Origin: Dissophora ornata
Lineage: Eukaryota > Mortierellomycota > Mortierellomycetes > Mortierellales > Mortierellaceae
Assembly (NCBI GenBank): GCA_025201705.1
Contig: MU616761.1
Coordinates: 1 to 45,003 of the forward strand
Direction: 5' to 3'
Length of the DNA: 45,003 nt
Below are positions 35,240-45,003 of the stretch, one piece after another. The translations under genes and the position numbers were made by a program. Below the pieces are notes generated by a model. That model had not been told where the DNA came from. It did not search any database and saw nothing but the letters and a program-made list of their open reading frames with translations. Within the stretch, counting starts at the first letter, position 1; each line of letters opens with the position of its first letter.

Positions 35240-35857
35240 TTTTTTTAAAAAAATGTTCCACACGATCGTACGAGGGAGGGTGACAGGGTTAGGATCCTGG
35301 CCACAAAGTGACAAGTCTCAAAAGAGGGCACGTTGCTTTTTTTTTTTTTTGCTTCCTGGGTTTACCTTGCTTTCGCTTTCTTTGCCATCTGCAATTGGCG
35401 AGCGAAATCGATAAGATATTAAGCGAGAAAGAGGTGAAAAGGGCGCAAGAGGTTAGCAGGGGGGGTACATATGAACACATGCGCTGTTGGTGAAAGTGGT
35501 GATAGTGGGCGAGAGGCGCTGTGCCTGAGGTTATCCGACAGTTAGATCTGACTGGTCGTCGAGTTCTACCACTAATCCATCCGGAATAATCAAAACATGG
35601 TCCAATCAAAAGATCCGCTACCGAATGCTCTCAGCATTACATACTTTGTGAATGTGTAAATGTGATGGAGGATTAGAGGTGAAATGCACTTTCGGGAAAT
35701 CAATGCTCAAATATCCTTCCCCCCAAGCCCGTTGTTGATATTCGAAAGAGAGAAAGTGACTGCGTTTGATTTGACATGCATGTTTGGCGCATCACAAGAA
35801 ACCCAGACCCATTTCTTTCATCGCCAGCACACACACACGATCCACTCACAGTCAGCC
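35240..35857. promoter_or_regulatory. Divergent intergenic region between bL33m and BCAS2 genes
   Basis: This 618-bp spacer should hold both promoters. It contains a T-run near 35338-35350 and short open frames without family features. No further gene was recognised. Confidence 0.45.
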
Positions 35858-36959
35858 ATGAGCGCACAATTCAGTCTAGACGCCTTGCCATGTAAGCATC
35901 AACGCGAATCCAACCACCCGACTTTAGACTATTCGCGTGTGAAATATGAAGACGCGTTATTTGTCCAATGCCTTTTCACTCACTGACTGACTGACTGACT
36001 GAACTCGATCGCTTTTTCATTGCAGATGTCGACAAGCAAATTGATGAGCCAGGTACTACAAGCAACAAAACATCCACTTGCTTCTGAGGGACATTGGAAA
36101 AATCAACCAAGGACAATGGATAACTAATTCCCGATCAATGTCCATGCTGATTTTTCGATTCGCCTTTGACTTTAGGTGTTCGCACCATGGTCGACAAGTT
36201 GATCGCCTCTGAGATGAAGCGCATGCCCAAACCCCGCGACCCATCCTCGCTCTTCCCCGATATCGATCTCTTTAGCAAGAACGAGCTTCTCCAACAAGAA
36301 CTTGAACGTGTCCGCCGCGGCAAGCCTATGGAACCAAAACTCGATCTTGCTCGCTATCAACTCGAACCACCGACTTCTACATCATCATCAACAGCATCAT
36401 CGTCTACGTCAATAGAAACAGGATCATCATCAGAAACAATAACACCATCGGCATCAGAGGAATTACCGGAAGGCCGCACGCAGTGGCTCAAGGCGCTGGA
36501 CAACGCGAATGCACAGCTGGAACATCAAAACCAACGGATCTTGAACTTGGAGCTGGTGCAAAAGTTTGGAGGCAATGCTTGGAACGTTCACAACTATCAG
36601 ATGGAATATGATCTGTCCCTACTCCGAAAAGCGGTTGATGATAAGAGATCGGAAGTTATTGAACTCAACAAACTGAGAAAGCGTGATCAGGTAAAGAATC
36701 ATGTAAATTGATATCCTCACTCACATCGTGGAATGGCTCATTAATTAATGTCCCTTTTTTTTTATGCTGTTTTATGTAATAGTTGGAGGTTGCCGAGTCA
36801 TTGCAGAGACTGGAGGCCAAGTGGGCAGAGATGATCAGCTCGACATTGCAGGTGGAGGTTGCTAGCGCGTCGCTTGAAACAGAGCTCGAGCAACTGAAGG
36901 CCTACGAGGCCACATTGAGCAAGGAGCTTGGCGTTCCTCTAGTCCAACCCTCTCAGTAA
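35858..36959 (+). CDS. BCAS2: Pre-mRNA-splicing factor BCAS2/SPF27, 250 aa
   Basis: This component of the Prp19 (NineTeen) complex stabilises the activated spliceosome. Exons: 35858-35891, 36026-36052, 36176-36690 and 36783-36959 (753 nt). Exon 2 is only 27 nt. Family hallmarks are the N-terminal DALPYVDKQIDEPGVR, SELF-like helix LFSKNELLQQELERV, NANAQLEHQNQRILNLEL and FGGNAWNVHNYQMEY, followed by a coiled coil to the C-terminus. A Ser/Thr-rich insert (about residues 85-120) separates the N-terminal region from the coiled coil and is absent from human BCAS2 (225 aa). Confidence 0.93.
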
Positions 36960-37152
36960 TATCGTCACCCCCTCGTATCTTTTCTTTTCAACGCCGAAAC
37001 AGCAATACCCTGCTCCATCTACGGTGTAATAAAACAGCAAATAAGCCTGGCGGGGCTTTGTACGAACATTACTATGACTGATCGATAGAGGATGTTGTGT
37101 ATTTATTCCATGAACTCTTCTCTTTCACTCTTCTTTTTCCTTTTTTCCTTTT

Positions 37153-37205
<53 letters not shown>

Positions 37206-37218
37206 CATTTGCTGATGA
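36960..37218. repeat. Convergent 3' spacer with T40 homopolymer
   Basis: This spacer separates the stops of BCAS2 (plus) and the Btz gene (minus). Positions 37141-37205 are almost pure T, including an unbroken T40 at 37166-37205. Read on the Btz sense strand it is an A40 tract starting 13 nt after the stop codon. Confidence 0.9.
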
Positions 37219-37634
37219 CTAAGCCCTTGTCTGCGGGGTCGATGCCGATTGTGAGATCTGGTGCTGATGGTGTTGGTCGGGTTGTTGCGCAGAAGGATGA
37301 GGAGGGTAATACATTGTTGGCTGATAGTAGTAATAGTTGTTATAATCCTCTGGCGCCACCATCATCATCATCATCTCTCCATTTGGTCCAGGAACAGGAG
37401 ACGCTGCAGTGTTCACGCTTCCACCGGGTGGGGGTAACGGTCCGGACACTGGGACTCCGCCTCCATCATAGTACATCGGAGCCATGAAGGGTTGTCCAGG
37501 CATTGGTACGCCCATGGGCATTCCCATAGGCATGCCCATTGGGACGGGGACACCCATCGGCATCGACGTGGGAACAGATCCAGCGTTGCCATTGGGCATG
37601 GGTGGGTAGTAATAGTAATACATCGGCTGGGCCA

Positions 37635-37680
<46 letters not shown>

Positions 37681-40496
37681 AGGATCATAGTAGTAGCCAT
37701 TCTGGCCGTAGTCCTCGCCATAGAACTCCTCCTCCGCAATGAACTCGGTCGCGGGTTGTTCTGAAGGAATGGCGGGCTGTTCTGCAGGAATGAATGTCGT
37801 GGAGGGCTTGAATGGAACGGCATTGATCGCTAATAGTACAACAATATCAGTGCAAACAAGGAACAGCAGGGTCAGCTTCTGCGGAACCAGGAGGTATTCC
37901 AGCAGTTTTTCTCACAGAGTTCTTCACAACCCTTTCATACCTGTCTTAAGAGACTTTGAAGAGCTCTCTTTCGACTCAGCTTGGTCAGATTCAGTCTTCT
38001 TGTCCTCAACAACAGCAATAACTTCCTTATCCTTATCCTCCTGTCGGTTGCTGAGATATCTCTTCGATCCGCTCGTGTTCATCGTCTTTGACTGATCTTG
38101 AGAGGACCCTGCCATGGAATTATCCCCATTCGCAGGTGCTGCAGCTGTGGACGTCGCCTGCGGTTGCTGAGGATGATGAGAGTGTTGAGGTTGGTGCTGG
38201 TGCTGGTGATGTCCATGGAAACCACCATGGTGGTGTCCTCCGCGGTGTCCAAAGTTCATAGGGTGTCCAGGATGGAACTGTCCGCGGCCACGTCCGCGAC
38301 TCGAAAAGTTTCCAGGAATGAAATGAGGCCTAAAGTTAGCGTGATGAACTGCTGGCTGGCTCTGAGGCATAGGCTGGCGGAATTTGGCATTAACTGGAGC
38401 TCCCCCTGGTGCTGCTGTTGCTGAGGTTGTAGAGGTGGCTGCAGCATCTGTCTTCTCGGTAGTACTGACAACATTGCGGTCCTTGGAACCACTCTCAGCT
38501 TTGCTTGAGCCAGCATTATTGGAATCACTGGTAGCCAGCGCTGTTTCGGTGGCAGGCGCTTTGGGTGACGGCTTTGGAAGCGCTGAATGCAAGAGACGTG
38601 AGGCTCTCTTGACATCCTTTTCTCCGAACTGGGCTGAAGAACGTGGTCTCTCTGCTTTCGTCGAGTTAGAAGTCGATCCTGCCTGCGGCGTGGATTCCTG
38701 CTGCGACTGACCTGCCTTCTTGTCCTGGGACCCGCCGGCTGTAACGATAGCCCCATCCTTCTCTTTGTCGGCAGACTTGGCGGTAGTGGCATCGCTTGTC
38801 TTTGGGGGAGTATTTGACGCAGATTCGGTCTTGGATGCTTCTGTCGTCAAGGCCGAGATCGAGGTTGAGGTGGATGGAGTCGGGGTGGTAGAGGAACTGG
38901 AATTGCCCTCACCAGGTCCTGGATTGTTAGATGCAGTGCGAGACAATGGACCTCCAGTAGCCTACCAAGAAAAAGAACATCGAAAAGTCAGCAATTGAGG
39001 TCTGCAGTCATGCGGGAGAGACCCGTGCCATACAAACAAACATCTGTCATACCTTTGCATTCATGGAACGGGGTCGCGAATCGTTCCGCTGGTGGCGATA
39101 GCTCTTTTCCTGGACCTTCATCATTTGGTCATACCCATCATGGCTCCATCGATCTGACTTGGGCTTGGCTGAGCTACCGTCTTTGTCCTCGGGCTCTTGA
39201 GACGGCGATTCCCTACCTGCGGTAGGCGATTCATTCTTGAAATCGCCCCTCGTTGGGCCTTGGGCCATGCCTCCTCGACCAAATCCTCCTCTGTAACAAA
39301 TAAAACCCCATTTCAACACAATGTTAGCCCCTGAAGATATTTTTTTTAGGCTGTGGACACAAAACAGATGTTTTGTCCCCTCAGTAACAAAAAAAAAAAG
39401 GATCATACCTTCCCATGAAGCGACCTCTGAAGCCGCCACGGTCACTGAAATTTTTCAGACCTGCACCTCTGTACCGATCATCATGACCCCAGAATTCACC
39501 AAGGTGAGGGACGAATCTTGGATCCTCTGCCAGTCTCCTTCGGTATTCGACTCGTGCTTCCACGGCAGCCTTACCCCCGCGGCCTCGTGACACAGCGCGA
39601 CCCATCTGCGCAGTGGATTTGTTCTGCTGCTGTTGTTGCTGATTCTGCCCATTCTCGGAAGATTTTTCTGCTGCGGGAGAGGGTTCAGGCATGGGAGAAT
39701 CACCCCAGTCTGCCGTAGGCGAATCGTCTTCGGTGACATCCTGGGCAGGTGAGGGCGAAGCGACATTTGATTTCGACGAAGCCACTCCTTGCTTGGAAAG
39801 GCGCCTACTCGCTTTGGATGACGCGTTAGGCTCAGGGTCCGTGGGTTGTTGAGATTGAGCAGGGGGCGCAGAAGAGGAGGATGACGGTGTGGTAGACTGA
39901 TGCTGCTGGGTCCCATCAGTGCCCTTTTTTTGGCTCTGTGCGTTCTCCTTGTTGTCGCCCGCGACAGGCGCTTGACCCTGCTTCTGATCCTGCTTCGCCT
40001 TTTTGTTTCGCTTCTTCTTGGAGGACGTGGGGGTCGCGTTCGGAGCATGCGAGGAGAGCGAGGGCGTGGGGGAGGCTGGGGCCGAATCTCGGTTATGACT
40101 CGACGGCTGTGGGGAGGGCTGACTTTCCTGCGACGCTGCTCGACCCCGATTTTGTTGCTTACGAGGCGGCGCTTTGTTGCAGGCGACTGGGGAAGGGTCA
40201 TCCTTGCGTTCCAGCGACAACTTCTCGAGAGCCAGCTTCTTGAACTGCAGGTCCGCCTCTTCCTCCGTATCTGGGCCGTCGCTCTCTGAACCGCTTGAAG
40301 CGTGTCCATCCTCGTCCGAGCTACTCACCGCTAACTCGATAGCCTCTTCGCCGCTGGCGCGATGAGGACCCCGACGTGCCACCAATTTTTTCGAGCGACC
40401 CGCCTTCTTCTTGCTGCTGGGTCGCTTGGCAGACTCGGTCGCGACAGCGGGGGGTGAGTCTGATGCATGTGCCTGAGTAGAGATTCCGTTGACCAT
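37219..40496 (-). CDS. CASC3: Btz (CASC3/Barentsz) domain protein, 985 aa
   Basis: This is a putative exon-junction-complex subunit that would clamp eIF4A3 on spliced mRNA. Exons in transcript order: 40496-39409, 39290-39053, 38961-37941, 37829-37219 (2,958 nt). The N-terminal 300 residues are disordered and charged (SSDEDGHASSGSESDG, EEEADLQFKKLALEKL). The Btz/SELOR-type region follows around residues 335-440: VEYRRRLAEDPRFVPHLGEF, WGHDDRYRG, an RGG stretch (FSDRGGFRGRFMGRGGFGRG), then SDRWSHDGYDQMM. In CASC3 the paired conserved aromatic and Asp-Arg/His-Asp residues in these two halves bind eIF4A3. The C-terminal half is Ser/Thr-rich, then His/Gly-rich (GHRGGHHHGGFHGHHQHQ), and ends with 15 consecutive Gln, Tyr runs and Met-Gly-Pro repeats. 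The domain assignment is good; the EJC role is by family. Confidence 0.82.
37636..37680 (-). repeat. Pure (CAG)15 tract coding for polyglutamine
   Basis: Forty-five bases of perfect CTG repeat on the plus strand (CAG on the coding strand) sit in the last exon of the Btz gene and encode 15 glutamines between DP and MAQPM. There is no synonymous interruption. Confidence 0.95.
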
Positions 40497-41019
40497 TATG
40501 AAAGCTTGTGAAATGAAAAGTCCTTGTTTTTTTTGTAGGAAGCCTTGGTTTTCTTTTTTCTTTTTTTTTTCTTTCAAAAAAGATCAGTTTTATGCAATAA
40601 CAACAAAGTAAAGAGAGGGGAATCAAAAAAAAAAAGAAAATGACGATTAGTTATTAAATGCTAAGGTGAGGGAATCAATAGACTGAACGCAGAAGGGGAG
40701 TATGCGAAGGGGAAAGAGGAAAAGAGGAAAGGAAGAGGACTGAGCAGAGCAAAGAAGCGAAAAGGGAAAAAACAACGCAATGTGGTCGCGGTGGTCGTTT
40801 GTGTGTCCACACCGCGCGGATTTTTTGCGTCCAGCAGATACTTCGATCGTCTTCTGTGCCCCGTGTTGGTGGCACGTCACGAGATGAGAAGATGACTTGA
40901 TTGAATGCCACGATGCCCATTTGTGCCATTCGGCTCGTTGCCTCATCTCAGCGCTCCATCCCAAACACCCCCTCATCCACCCCAACTCATCTGCAAGTGC
41001 ACACAAATAGAACATCATT
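40497..41019. promoter_or_regulatory. Divergent intergenic region between Btz gene and YOS1
   Basis: This 523-bp spacer is A-rich on the left (A-runs near 40568-40580 and 40625-40640) and purine-rich near 40680-40765. It should hold the promoters of both genes. No coding exon was recognised. Confidence 0.45.
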
Positions 41020-41482
41020 ATGGCCATCGGAATCTTTGGTCTCCTCGAGATCATGCTCCTCTTCGTCAACGCGATCGCCATCCTGAACGAGGATCGTTTT
41101 CTTGCGAGAAGTATGCCAGCTTAGCACAGACGTCGCTCGACCTACTCTCCCTGAGACTATTATCCCCTTGTGTCTTCCATCAAACGCTAACAGGCTTTCT
41201 GCATACCCCTTTTCAACTGTAGTTGGCTGGAGCCGCCAAGTCGCCGACCCTTACGCACAGGAATCGATCAAGGCTAGACTCGTTAACTTGATCTCTGCAG
41301 TCAGGACATTGATGAGAAGTACGTGGGGCAATACAGTTATCTCCCTAGATACATCCTGCCCAAGTGCTCTATCATGCCAATGCTCTTGCTAACGACCCGT
41401 GATATGTCCATCCATGCTAAATCTAGTCCCATTAATCGGTCTCAACGTAATCGCCATTCTCTACCTCGTCATTCTCGGATAA
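41020..41482 (+). CDS. YOS1: Yos1/IER3IP1 family ER-Golgi transport protein, 80 aa
   Basis: This small membrane protein acts in ER-to-Golgi vesicle transport with Yip1 and Yif1. Exons: 41020-41110, 41223-41318 and 41427-41482 (243 nt). The N-terminal hydrophobic helix is IFGLLEIMLLFVNAIAIL, followed by NEDRFLARIGW, the polar middle ESIKARLVNLISAVRTLMR and a C-terminal helix IPLIGLNVIAILYLVILG. Both the length (80 aa) and the two-helix layout match the family. Confidence 0.95.
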
Positions 41483-41887
41483 TATTACCATGCGTGGAAC
41501 GATGATCACTGGATTATTGGATTGTTATCCTTTTTTTTTTCAAAGACGCGATAACCAGAGGAGCATGAAGCAAGGAGCCAGATTCAAAAGATCCCAATGT
41601 TGCGACACGACGTCTAGTCTCTTCATCATACCCCACACCACGACTGTACATTGTTCATTCGCCATCAGCGCAAACAGTTCAGTTCACGAAGACCCCCTAC
41701 CAGCATTATTTCATTTTTTAATCAGTCATTACAAAAGCAGGTGTGATATTGTACAAGGCGACTAGCGACAGCAGTTTGTGGAATCTGAGCAATAAAAGAA
41801 AACAAGGTTAAAAGAAACGCGGGGTAAAGAAAACAAATGATGTAAGGGCGGAATGCGCCTTCATGGGTCGAACGATGCGGGCAGTTC
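41483..41887. other. Convergent spacer between YOS1 and ADA3
   Basis: This 405-bp spacer between convergent stops should contain both 3' untranslated regions. A T-run lies near 41530-41540, and AATAAAAG occurs near 41790. No coding exon or RNA gene was recognised. Confidence 0.5.
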
Positions 41888-44276
41888 CTACGTGAGTCCG
41901 TTTAGTTGCCGGTAGCTCAAAGGCGTGCCTGACGCCGTCTTGGGCTCCGGCTCATCCTCATAAATGGATTTTGTAGGAATGGTATAGTTTTCAGCAGGAA
42001 AGATGGGTCCGACTCCTTGCACAAATCGTCGCCGTCTATCCATGGCGCTAAGAGCGTTCTCTGAGAGGGACTTTGGCGTCGATGTCTTTTTCTTCTTGGA
42101 CTTGGTCATCCGCTAAATACGTGCAGAACAAAGAATAGTTTCAATAAGTACATGGGACATCAGAAGCAAATAAGGAACAGTGAAAAAGATGAGACAATTG
42201 ACTTACAAATCTCTTTAGGTATCCTTGCTCGACCTGCTTGTCCAAGTCATCCAAGATCGTATTGTATTCTTGATACGCAAGATGATTGTTCACGAGGCCA
42301 AGTAATCGCTGCTTCCTGGCCTTATTCACCTTCATCACATCCCTCAGCTCTTTTTGCAAAGACCGCAGTGTGATGCTGATTTCGTCATCCTCTCGGGCAT
42401 CCCAATCAATCTAAAACGAAACAACCTCTGTTAGACCTGCACACAATCTTTCACTTCTCCTTTGTAGCAACACTTCAGTCTCCTGCCCTTCCTACCTCAT
42501 CGCTACCCAGCAGGCCAACGAACCGCAACTCCCGCTTAAGTCGCTCTTCTAACTCTGCATAGTTTTTCGCATTCGATTGAGCAACAGTCGGAGCTGGGGA
42601 GGGCGGCAGTGCTGATTGATCGTCGTCCTGTGTCAACTCCTTCGGCTCAACCACATCCTCCGCGATCAAAGAGCAGATGATTCTCTCTGTCAGAGGTCCG
42701 CACGACACCTCGTCCTGTTCAATATTTTCGTCCGTCAACTCAAATGGCTGGTTGTACACCGTATTCCGCGAAAGTGTCGGGTCCTTGACCAAATCCACAG
42801 AACTCCTCCTTGATTCATATCCATCATATGGCATCAGCGCCCGGTCTTCTTCCGCCCATGCATCCAGATAATGCTTGCCCAAAGGCGGGATCAACAACGG
42901 TGTCACCTGGTCGCCCTCTTCCTCCAAGACTACTCTATCTGACTCTGTGAATGGTCTGAAGTATGGCTCCATGGACGCCCAGAAGGCCTGGATGGGGACC
43001 TGATTGGCAACTTTGACTTTTGAAAAGTCTTCCTGAACCTCCTGTGCTTTAGGAGGCGGCTTTTGCGATTTCTCAGTCTCATTTTTCTTTTTCTTCTGGT
43101 GGGAAGCCGAATGTGCCTTATCTCCTGTCCGGCCCTATTCAGTATTAAAATGAAATATTTCAGGGTTAAACTAAGCCGAGATGGAATATAAAACAAAGGC
43201 TGCTCTCATGAATCTGTTCGATATGCTTTCATACCTGTGAAGCTTTAGGTGTGCTGTTTCGATTGGTATTCAATTTGATAGGCTGTGGAGACATGCTCCG
43301 TCCTGTCTTGCTGTAATCGTCACTTCTCTTCGACTTTGGTGGAGGTGCTACTACTTGGCAGATGACTAGTGTTAATACATTCTGAGAGCAGACTGAATAG
43401 CGAAACTGAAAAAGACATTCGTCAACACACCTCTATCGTCCTCAGAATATTCGCTGTCCTCGTCCAAATCGCGCTTCTTCTTTTTCTTCACGAATCCGTC
43501 TTGAGAGAGACTATTCAGTAATGATGAGATTGCCGATTAGTCGCCGCACCTCCGCATCGCTCTACTGAATCTTTGACAGCATTTCAAGCACACGTACGAA
43601 GGCGTCCCCGTCCTGATTTTGATAGTATTTGGGGTCGAACCTGTGCTCTGCTCATCATCCGTCTTGGAGCTCTCTGTTTAAATAACATTGCATTAGTGAT
43701 GTGGCGTGAAGCAGGTCACCGCTGATCAAGAAGAACGCGTATTTGTAGAAATATCGTACCAGCTGCATCTGAGCGCTTCAACTTCAGTGTAACAACGCCC
43801 AGCTTGACCATTGAAGGCGAATTTCCTCCGCCAGTTCCTTGAGCAACCGCACTCGAAGACACTCCTGCCCTGCTACTTGAAAAGGAGGAAGGCGAAGAGG
43901 TGTTGGGGGACGCGCTCAACCGAGCTGCGACCGACGAAGCATTGGCCCCTACGGACGACGTGTGAGAGAGGCCCTGAGATGCAGAGTTAAAGGTAGCGGT
44001 AGACGCCGAAGATGCAGGTGTTGAAGATAAAGATGAATCTTTGGACTGGAGATTGGATCCACCATCAAGCCGAGACAGCTCAGCGGTATATCTCTCCTGG
44101 CGTAGAGCAGCCTTCTCTGACAAGTACAAAAGTTCCTGCTGGAGAGTGGACAGTTCCTGATATGAGGGTATGACAGGGATCGAGGGAGATGTAGATAATG
44201 AATGCGACGGCCGGCTTAGATAGCTCCGGAACGTCAGCGCGCTAGGGTCAAAACCCGGAGACGCTGCAGGGTCCAT
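41888..44276 (-). CDS. NGG1: SAGA HAT-module subunit Ada3 (Ngg1/TADA3), 618 aa
   Basis: This adaptor links Gcn5 and Ada2 in the SAGA histone acetyltransferase module. Exons in transcript order: 44276-43760, 43673-43598, 43510-43431, 43350-43235, 43134-42496, 42410-42207, 42112-41888 (1,857 nt). The N-terminus is Ser/Ala-rich with a helical stretch (YQELSTLQQELLYLSEKA). The middle has a Lys-rich basic patch (KKKKKRDLDEDSEYSEDD) and PIQAFWASMEPYFRPFTESD. The C-terminal Ada3 region carries ELEERLKRELRFVGLLG, ITLRSLQKELRDVMKVNKAR, HLAYQEYNTILDDLDKQVEQ, GYLKR, RRRRFVQGVGPIFPAEN and IPTKSIYEDEPE. Length and motif order fit fungal Ngg1. Confidence 0.9.
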
Positions 44277-44822
44277 AATTGGGTTGAGTCAAGCGATATT
44301 CAGTGGTGCCGTGTGACTGCTTGTGAGAGCAACAGACATCATATGTTAGCTCATTGTGGATGACGAAGGGGCCTCGATGGATGACGGGAGTACACATCGT
44401 TACGGCTGCATTGTTCTTACCTCGAAAGACTGGGCCGGCCAGAATATTACAGAGAAAAAAATATCCTCGCCAAAAACAGAAGAAAAAATCGCGTTTATAC
44501 TTGAAAGAACAACGACTTTGTGAGTCGGATGAGACTGAAATCGAACGATTTCACGCGGGCCAATGGAGGATGTGCGTGTTTAACAGGATGGCTGGGATAG
44601 TCTTTTCTGGTGGACGGAATGTAAAGATGGATTGGAGCTGCAGAGGGTAGAGAGAACTGTGCCTGAAGTAGCGGGTAGAGACATGAGTTGGCATCAGTCT
44701 GGATAGAACCCTGATGTCCGCAAAATAGACTATAGCACTATGAACGCTTAAACTACGTAACCGTAACTATCATCGCGTTTGCTATTATCTGCATTTGGGT
44801 GTGTGTGACCGGACACACAAAT
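44277..44822. promoter_or_regulatory. Upstream region of ADA3
   Basis: This 546-bp spacer separates the ADA3 start from the stop of the next minus-strand gene. It should hold the ADA3 promoter and the neighbour's 3' untranslated region. Short frames here show no family features. Confidence 0.45.
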
Positions 44823-45003
44823 TTAAATTTCTTTGGTTGGACGTTCTTGAAGCGCCGAAGTTGATCTTTTCTTGCCAGCACGAGTCGGAATTGGTGCGGT
44901 GGACTTGCCAGTTCCAATGGTTGCCCCTTGCTCTGAGCTTGACTCCACCCACGGGTATTTACCGTCGGCTGTCTTGGGTTGAAGATACAGAGGTCTCTCC
45001 TGC
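44823..45003 (-). CDS. C-terminal end of an unidentified protein (partial)
   Basis: An open frame runs in from the right window edge and stops at 44823, giving about 60 C-terminal residues. It begins QERPLYLQPKTADGKYPWVE and ends in a Lys/Arg/Thr-rich tail (TRAGKKRSTSALQERPTKEI). Codon use and spacing look like the neighbouring coding exons. I do not recognise the family, and the rest lies outside the window. Confidence 0.6.
   Translation of the reverse strand, partial: QERPLYLQPKTADGKYPWVESSSEQGATIGTGKSTAPIPTRAGKKRSTSALQERPTKEI

Noticed and set aside
37636..37680. CRISPR-like or tandem array
   Set aside because: It is a trinucleotide repeat inside a coding exon with no spacers.

Overview
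This window is nuclear DNA of a filamentous fungus, most likely an early-diverging one (Mucoromycota; Mortierella-like by gene style, which is an inference). The evidence is short GT-AG introns of mostly 60-120 nt with CTAAC-type branch sites, several introns per gene, exclusively eukaryotic gene families, long glutamine/serine/proline low-complexity tracts, and a UFM1 ligase, a pathway that most Dikarya have lost. Gene models were built by hand: splice sites were chosen so that the reading phase is kept and conserved motifs join. Summed exon lengths are divisible by three for every complete multi-exon model except one, the acylaminoacyl-peptidase, which carries an apparent one-base frameshift.

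Layout. 1-3.4 kb: a TG microsatellite and a serine-rich orphan protein (minus). 3.5-10.6 kb: one very large minus-strand gene. Its first nine exons encode an mRNA guanylyltransferase, and its last exon adds a low-complexity tail of about 1,570 residues. 11.1-12.4 kb: arrestin-like protein (minus). 13.3-16.4 kb: intronless protein with many Myb/SANT repeats (plus). 16.6-18.1 kb: four-helix membrane protein (minus). 18.4-21.2 kb: acylaminoacyl-peptidase (minus), divergent from UFL1 (plus, 21.5-24.7 kb). 24.8-26.6 kb: CDC73 of the Paf1 complex (minus), divergent from the GPI mannosyltransferase PIGV/GPI18 (plus, 26.8-28.6 kb). 28.8-30.9 kb: kynurenine/cysteine-conjugate aminotransferase (plus). 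31.1-32.2 kb: NHP2 (plus). 32.5-34.7 kb: homoserine O-acetyltransferase MET2 (plus). 34.9-35.2 kb: mitochondrial ribosomal protein bL33m (minus). 35.9-37.0 kb: BCAS2/SPF27 splicing factor (plus). 37.2-40.5 kb: Btz/CASC3-type exon-junction protein (minus). 41.0-41.5 kb: YOS1 (plus). 41.9-44.3 kb: ADA3/NGG1 of SAGA (minus). 44.8-45.0 kb: C-terminal end of an unidentified minus-strand gene.

The genes are independent housekeeping units rather than an operon-like system. Messenger RNA production is prominent (capping, Paf1C, SAGA, Prp19-complex splicing, exon junction, H/ACA snoRNP), but nothing shows that their proximity is functional. The strongest novelty candidates are the giant capping enzyme with an altered active-site signature (KVAG where K-x-D-G is expected), the frameshift in the peptidase, the nested inverted repeats between CDC73 and PIGV, and the palindrome over the bL33m start codon. 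Database searches and transcript data were not available.
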